Part shown: positions 61,321 through 64,000 of the stretch, piece by piece
Position numbering within the stretch: the first letter of the stretch is position 1
Layout: every line of letters starts with the position of its first letter
Assembly (NCBI RefSeq): GCF_041435115.1
Contig: NZ_CP108046.1
Location: 1,674,001 to 1,738,000, forward strand
Direction: 5' to 3'
From: Streptomyces sp. NBC_00289
Lineage (GTDB): Bacteria; Actinomycetota; Actinomycetes; Streptomycetales; Streptomycetaceae
Length of the DNA: 64,000 bases
The notes under the pieces: generated by a model
Told to the model about the DNA's origin: nothing
The model's database searches: none
Seen by the model: the letters and a program-made list of their open reading frames with translations, nothing else
Translations under genes and position numbers: made by a program

Positions 61321-62685
61321 ATGCCCCGCCCCCTGCGGGTAGCCATCGTCGGAGCCGGCCCCGCCGGGATCTACGCCGCCGACGCCCTGCTCAAGTCCGA
61401 CGTGGCCGCCGAACCCGGTGTGTCCATCGACCTCTTCGAGCGCATGCCAGCCCCGTTCGGGCTCATCCGCTACGGCGTCGCCCCCGACCACCCGCGGATC
61501 AAGGGCATCGTCAACGCCCTCCACCAGGTGCTCGACAAGCCGCAGATCCGCCTCTTCGGCAACGTCGACTACCCGAGCGACATCAGCCTCGACGACCTGC
61601 GCGCGTTCTACGACGCCGTGATCTTCTCCACGGGCGCGACGGCCGACCGGGCACTGTCCATACCCGGCATCGAGCTCGACGGCTCCTACGGCGCGGCCGA
61701 CTTCGTCTCCTGGTACGACGGCCACCCGGACGTGCCCCGCAGCTGGCCGCTGGAAGCCGAGAAGGTCGCCGTCCTCGGCGTCGGCAACGTCGCCCTGGAC
61801 GTGGCCCGCATCCTGGCGAAGACCGCGGACGAACTGCTGCCGACGGAGATCCCGCCGAACGTCCACGAGGGTCTCAAGGCCAACAAGGCCCTGGAGGTCC
61901 ACGTGTTCGGCCGCCGTGGCCCGGCCCAGGCGAAGTTCAGCCCGATGGAGCTGCGGGAACTCGACCACTCCCCCACCATCGAGGTCGTCGTCGACCCCGA
62001 GGACATCGACTACGACGAGGGCTCGATCGAGACCCGGCGCGGCAACAAGCAGGCCGACATGGTCGCCAAGACCCTGGAGAAGTGGGCCATCCGCGACGTC
62101 GGCGACCGGCCGCACAAACTGTTCCTCCACTTCTTCGAGTCGCCGGACGAGATCCTCGGCGAGGACGGCAGGGTGGTCGGCCTGCGCACCGAGCGCACCG
62201 CCCTCGACGGCACCGGCAACGTGAAGGGCACCGGCGAGTTCAAGGACTGGGACGTCAGCGCGGTCTACCGCGCCGTCGGCTACCTGTCCGACAAGCTGCC
62301 CAAGCTGCCCTGGGACCTCGACTCGGGCACCGTCCCGGACGAGGGCGGCCGGGTCATCCAGGAGAGCGGCGAGCACCTGCAGTCCACGTACGTCACCGGC
62401 TGGATCCGGCGCGGACCCGTCGGCCTGATCGGCCACACCAAGGGCGACGCCAACGAGACGGTCGCCAACCTGCTGGACGACCACGCCAACGGACGGCTGC
62501 AGACCCCCGCGTCCCCCGCACCCGAGGCCGTGGACGCGTTCCTCGCCGAGCGGAACGTCCGGTTCACCACCTGGGACGGCTGGTACCGCCTGGACGCCGC
62601 CGAGAAGGCGCTGGGTGAGCCGCAGGGACGCGAGCGCGTGAAGATCGTCGAGCGTGAGGACATGCTCAGGGGAAGCGGCGCCTAG
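61321..62685 (+). CDS. fprA: FAD-dependent ferredoxin-NADP+ reductase, FprA-like
   Basis: A 454-residue adrenodoxin-reductase-type flavoprotein passing electrons from NADPH to ferredoxin. FAD motif VAIVGAGPAGIYAADALL (residues 7-24), FERMPAPFGLIRYGVAPDHPRIK, the NADPH motif VAVLGVGNVALDVARIL and VFGRRGPAQAKFSP are all present, as is TGWIRRGPVGLIGHTKGDA near the end. Length matches M. tuberculosis FprA. The ATG at 61321 follows AAGGGA; an upstream ATG at 61291 is less likely. A possible iron box lies 45-65 bases upstream, so it is likely induced by iron shortage to feed ferredoxin or iron-linked P450 systems. Confidence 0.92.
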   Translation: MPRPLRVAIVGAGPAGIYAADALLKSDVAAEPGVSIDLFERMPAPFGLIRYGVAPDHPRIKGIVNALHQVLDKPQIRLFGNVDYPSDISLDDLRAFYDAVIFSTGATADRALSIPGIELDGSYGAADFVSWYDGHPDVPRSWPLEAEKVAVLGVGNVALDVARILAKTADELLPTEIPPNVHEGLKANKALEVHVFGRRGPAQAKFSPMELRELDHSPTIEVVVDPEDIDYDEGSIETRRGNKQADMVAKTLEKWAIRDVGDRPHKLFLHFFESPDEILGEDGRVVGLRTERTALDGTGNVKGTGEFKDWDVSAVYRAVGYLSDKLPKLPWDLDSGTVPDEGGRVIQESGEHLQSTYVTGWIRRGPVGLIGHTKGDANETVANLLDDHANGRLQTPASPAPEAVDAFLAERNVRFTTWDGWYRLDAAEKALGEPQGRERVKIVEREDMLRGSGA

Positions 62686-62706
62686 AAGGCTGATGAAGAT
62701 CTTGGT

Positions 62707-62742
62707 GAGGGGCTGTCCGGCCGTCAGGCCGGACAGCCCCTC
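62707..62742. terminator. Strong hairpin between fprA and the IS element
   Basis: A perfect 16-base inverted repeat (62707-62722, 62727-62742) with a 4-base loop. It lies just outside the transposase stop and could end the fprA transcript or be part of the element edge. Confidence 0.75.
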
Positions 62743-64000
62743 CGGTCATGTAGTGGCTGGTGCGAGGTGCCAGGTGCCACTGGTGTGGGTGAGTCCGAGG
62801 TTGATCAGTCGGCGGAGGTTGAGGGCGGCGGCCCGGGTGTGGAGCCAGGTGTTGTTCTTGATGGTGCCGCGGTAGCGCAGGCGCCGGTTGCCGTGGTGGA
62901 CGAGCCAGGCGACGGCGCGTTCGACCGGTGGTCTCCAGCGGCGGTAGTCGGCCTGCCAGCCAGGGTCGGTGGCGGCCTGGTGGCGGGCGGCTGTCTGGAG
63001 GTCGTGGTGCGGTCGGATGGTCAGGATGCGTCCGGCCTTGGCTTTGGTGCACCGCTCGCGCAGGTGGCATGCGGTGCATAAGTCCCCGAAAGAGGCTTTG
63101 CGTTGGTGGTGCTGCCCGCCGGGGTCGGACAGGGCCACGGCGTGTCCGGCCGGGCAGGTCACGATGGCGGCTGTGGTGTCGATGGCGAAGTCGTCGAGGA
63201 TGAAACCGCCGGGGATGGCGGGTCGCAGTGGGGCGGGTTTGAGGAACAGCCGGTGGCCGGCCTCGTGGAGGGTCTGGCGGGCGTCGGCGGCGGAGTAGGC
63301 GGTGTCGCCGAAGACGTCCAGCGGGTCGTCCTCGTCGGCGAGCAGGTCCAGGCCGACGGCGGCCTCGTGGTGTTCGGCTCCGGCGCCGGGCCGCAGGGCG
63401 ACGGCGGTGTATAAGCCGGTCTCGGGCTCGATGGCCAGGTGGGCCTTGAAGCCGTCCTGCTGGTGGCTGCGGGTCTTGTGGATGTGCCGGGCTTCGGGAT
63501 CGACGGTGGAGAGCATCCGGCTGGGAGCGGTGCCTTGGGTGATGCGCCAGCGTCCGTCGCGGCCGTCGGAGTCCTCGGCGGGCTCGACGTCCTGGCCGGC
63601 GACCAGGGCCAGGATGCCCACCACGTTCGCGGCTTTGTCGCCGAGTTGCTGGTCTGGCAGGTGGCCCAGCAGTCGCAGGGCATCGGTGACCAGCGCGTCG
63701 ACCAGCTCGGCGCGGGCCTGCTCGTCGTTCCAGGCGATGCGGGGCTTGCCCGGGTCGGTGTAGTCGTGGGCGGTGCACTGCGCAGCGACGACCGCGTCGG
63801 CGCCGGGGACCTCGCGGATCACCGCGCGGACGGCGGCGATGAGCTGGGTGACGGTGTCCTGGGTGGCGACCGCGTCGTCCAGCACGGTGGAGTCCAGCGC
63901 CCGGCGGTGCTTGCCCTTGAGGACTCCGGTGGCCTTCACGACCTCGCGCACGGCCTCGAAGATGCGGTTGGGGCGGGCGGAACGGGCCAGCCGGCGGCGG
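62743..64000 (-). mobile_element. IS1182-family insertion sequence (partial)
   Basis: The right end of the window holds the 3' part of an IS element whose transposase reads leftwards; it continues past 64000. The left boundary should lie between 62686 and 62746, but I cannot see both terminal repeats, so the exact edge and target duplication are not known. Confidence 0.75.
62746..64000 (-). CDS. IS1182-family transposase (5' end outside window)
   Basis: At least 418 codons of a DDE transposase of the IS1182 type; the frame is still open at the window edge, so the N-terminus is missing. The visible part has RALDSTVLDDA with the first Asp, VFGDTAYSAADARQTL with the second, a Cys pair region LCTACHLRERCTKAKAGRILTI, and the C-terminal RPPVERAVAWLVHHGNRRLRYRGTIKNNTWLHTRAAALNLRRL with the acidic Glu and the basic helix typical of this family. 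A GTG at 63951 is an internal codon, not the likely start. No frameshift is seen in the visible part, so it may be active. Confidence 0.88.
   Translation of the reverse strand, partial: RRRLARSARPNRIFEAVREVVKATGVLKGKHRRALDSTVLDDAVATQDTVTQLIAAVRAVIREVPGADAVVAAQCTAHDYTDPGKPRIAWNDEQARAELVDALVTDALRLLGHLPDQQLGDKAANVVGILALVAGQDVEPAEDSDGRDGRWRITQGTAPSRMLSTVDPEARHIHKTRSHQQDGFKAHLAIEPETGLYTAVALRPGAGAEHHEAAVGLDLLADEDDPLDVFGDTAYSAADARQTLHEAGHRLFLKPAPLRPAIPGGFILDDFAIDTTAAIVTCPAGHAVALSDPGGQHHQRKASFGDLCTACHLRERCTKAKAGRILTIRPHHDLQTAARHQAATDPGWQADYRRWRPPVERAVAWLVHHGNRRLRYRGTIKNNTWLHTRAAALNLRRLINLGLTHTSGTWHLAPATT

Overview
The window is very GC-rich, with third-position G/C codon use, GTG starts, strong AGGAGG-like ribosome sites and a gene set (SpoIIE-type phosphatases, STAS and HATPase anti-sigma proteins, GH10 xylanase with CBM2, CYTH-CHAD protein, class F sortase, large HPII-type catalase) typical of a Streptomyces chromosome, probably an accessory or arm region. 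No tRNA, rRNA or CRISPR array was seen. The right edge holds a truncated IS1182-type transposase, and the left edge cuts a PP2C phosphatase gene.

Layout. 1-17 kb: partial PP2C phosphatase, YihY/BrkB membrane protein, overlapping PAP2 phosphatase and diacylglycerol kinase genes, a small secreted protein, an FAD oxidoreductase with an SRPBCC partner, a GH16-like protein, a repeat-containing surface protein next to a class F sortase, a GAF-PP2C phosphatase, a universal stress protein, a second YihY protein, a membrane-anchored Mrr-like nuclease, an RsbQ-RsbP-RsbV-like operon and a CYTH-CHAD protein. 17-20.3 kb: secreted xylanase with two copies of a CGAAACTTTCG palindrome upstream, a winged-helix regulator and a STAS-ANTAR fusion. 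20.4-30.8 kb: acyl-CoA carboxylase beta subunit, fatty-acyl-AMP ligase, a Pks13-type condensing synthase (ACP-KS-AT-ACP-TE), a Tat-exported antigen-85-like esterase, a PucR-type regulator and a cutinase. This is the gene content of the mycobacterial mycolic-acid condensation locus, in an organism group not known to make mycolates, and is the most interesting part of the window.

30.8-41.9 kb: secreted alpha/beta hydrolase, CsbD stress protein, anti-sigma kinase, STAS antagonist, an ANTAR-GAF-PAS-PP2C phosphatase, a SigB/SigF-family sigma factor, a dehalogenase-like hydrolase, a KatE-type catalase and a pyrimidine-dimer glycosylase. 41.9-47.1 kb: a 54-bp minisatellite lies inside a four-gene divergon (diacylglycerol kinase and alkyl-DHAP-synthase-like flavoprotein against TetR and GlpD) matching M. 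tuberculosis Rv2249c-Rv2252. 47.1-64 kb: methyltransferase, small unknown proteins, a second catalase, DUF1360, isochorismatase-like hydrolase, a nucleotidyltransferase-BON-metallophosphoesterase operon, hemerythrin, two very large multi-sensor PP2C phosphatases (one fused to an anti-sigma kinase domain), an FprA-like reductase under a possible iron box, and the IS element.

How the genes work together. Six PP2C phosphatases, three STAS proteins, a free and a fused HATPase kinase and a SigB-like sigma factor form a dense partner-switching stress network. Several stress genes in the same window (both catalases, the BON operon, the hydrolase) carry exact matches to the Streptomyces SigB promoter pattern GNNT-N14-16-GGGTAC as I recall it, so the sigma factor and part of its probable regulon appear to be co-located. 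The second theme is lipid chemistry: two diacylglycerol kinases, PAP2, GlpD/AGPS and the mycolate-like cluster.
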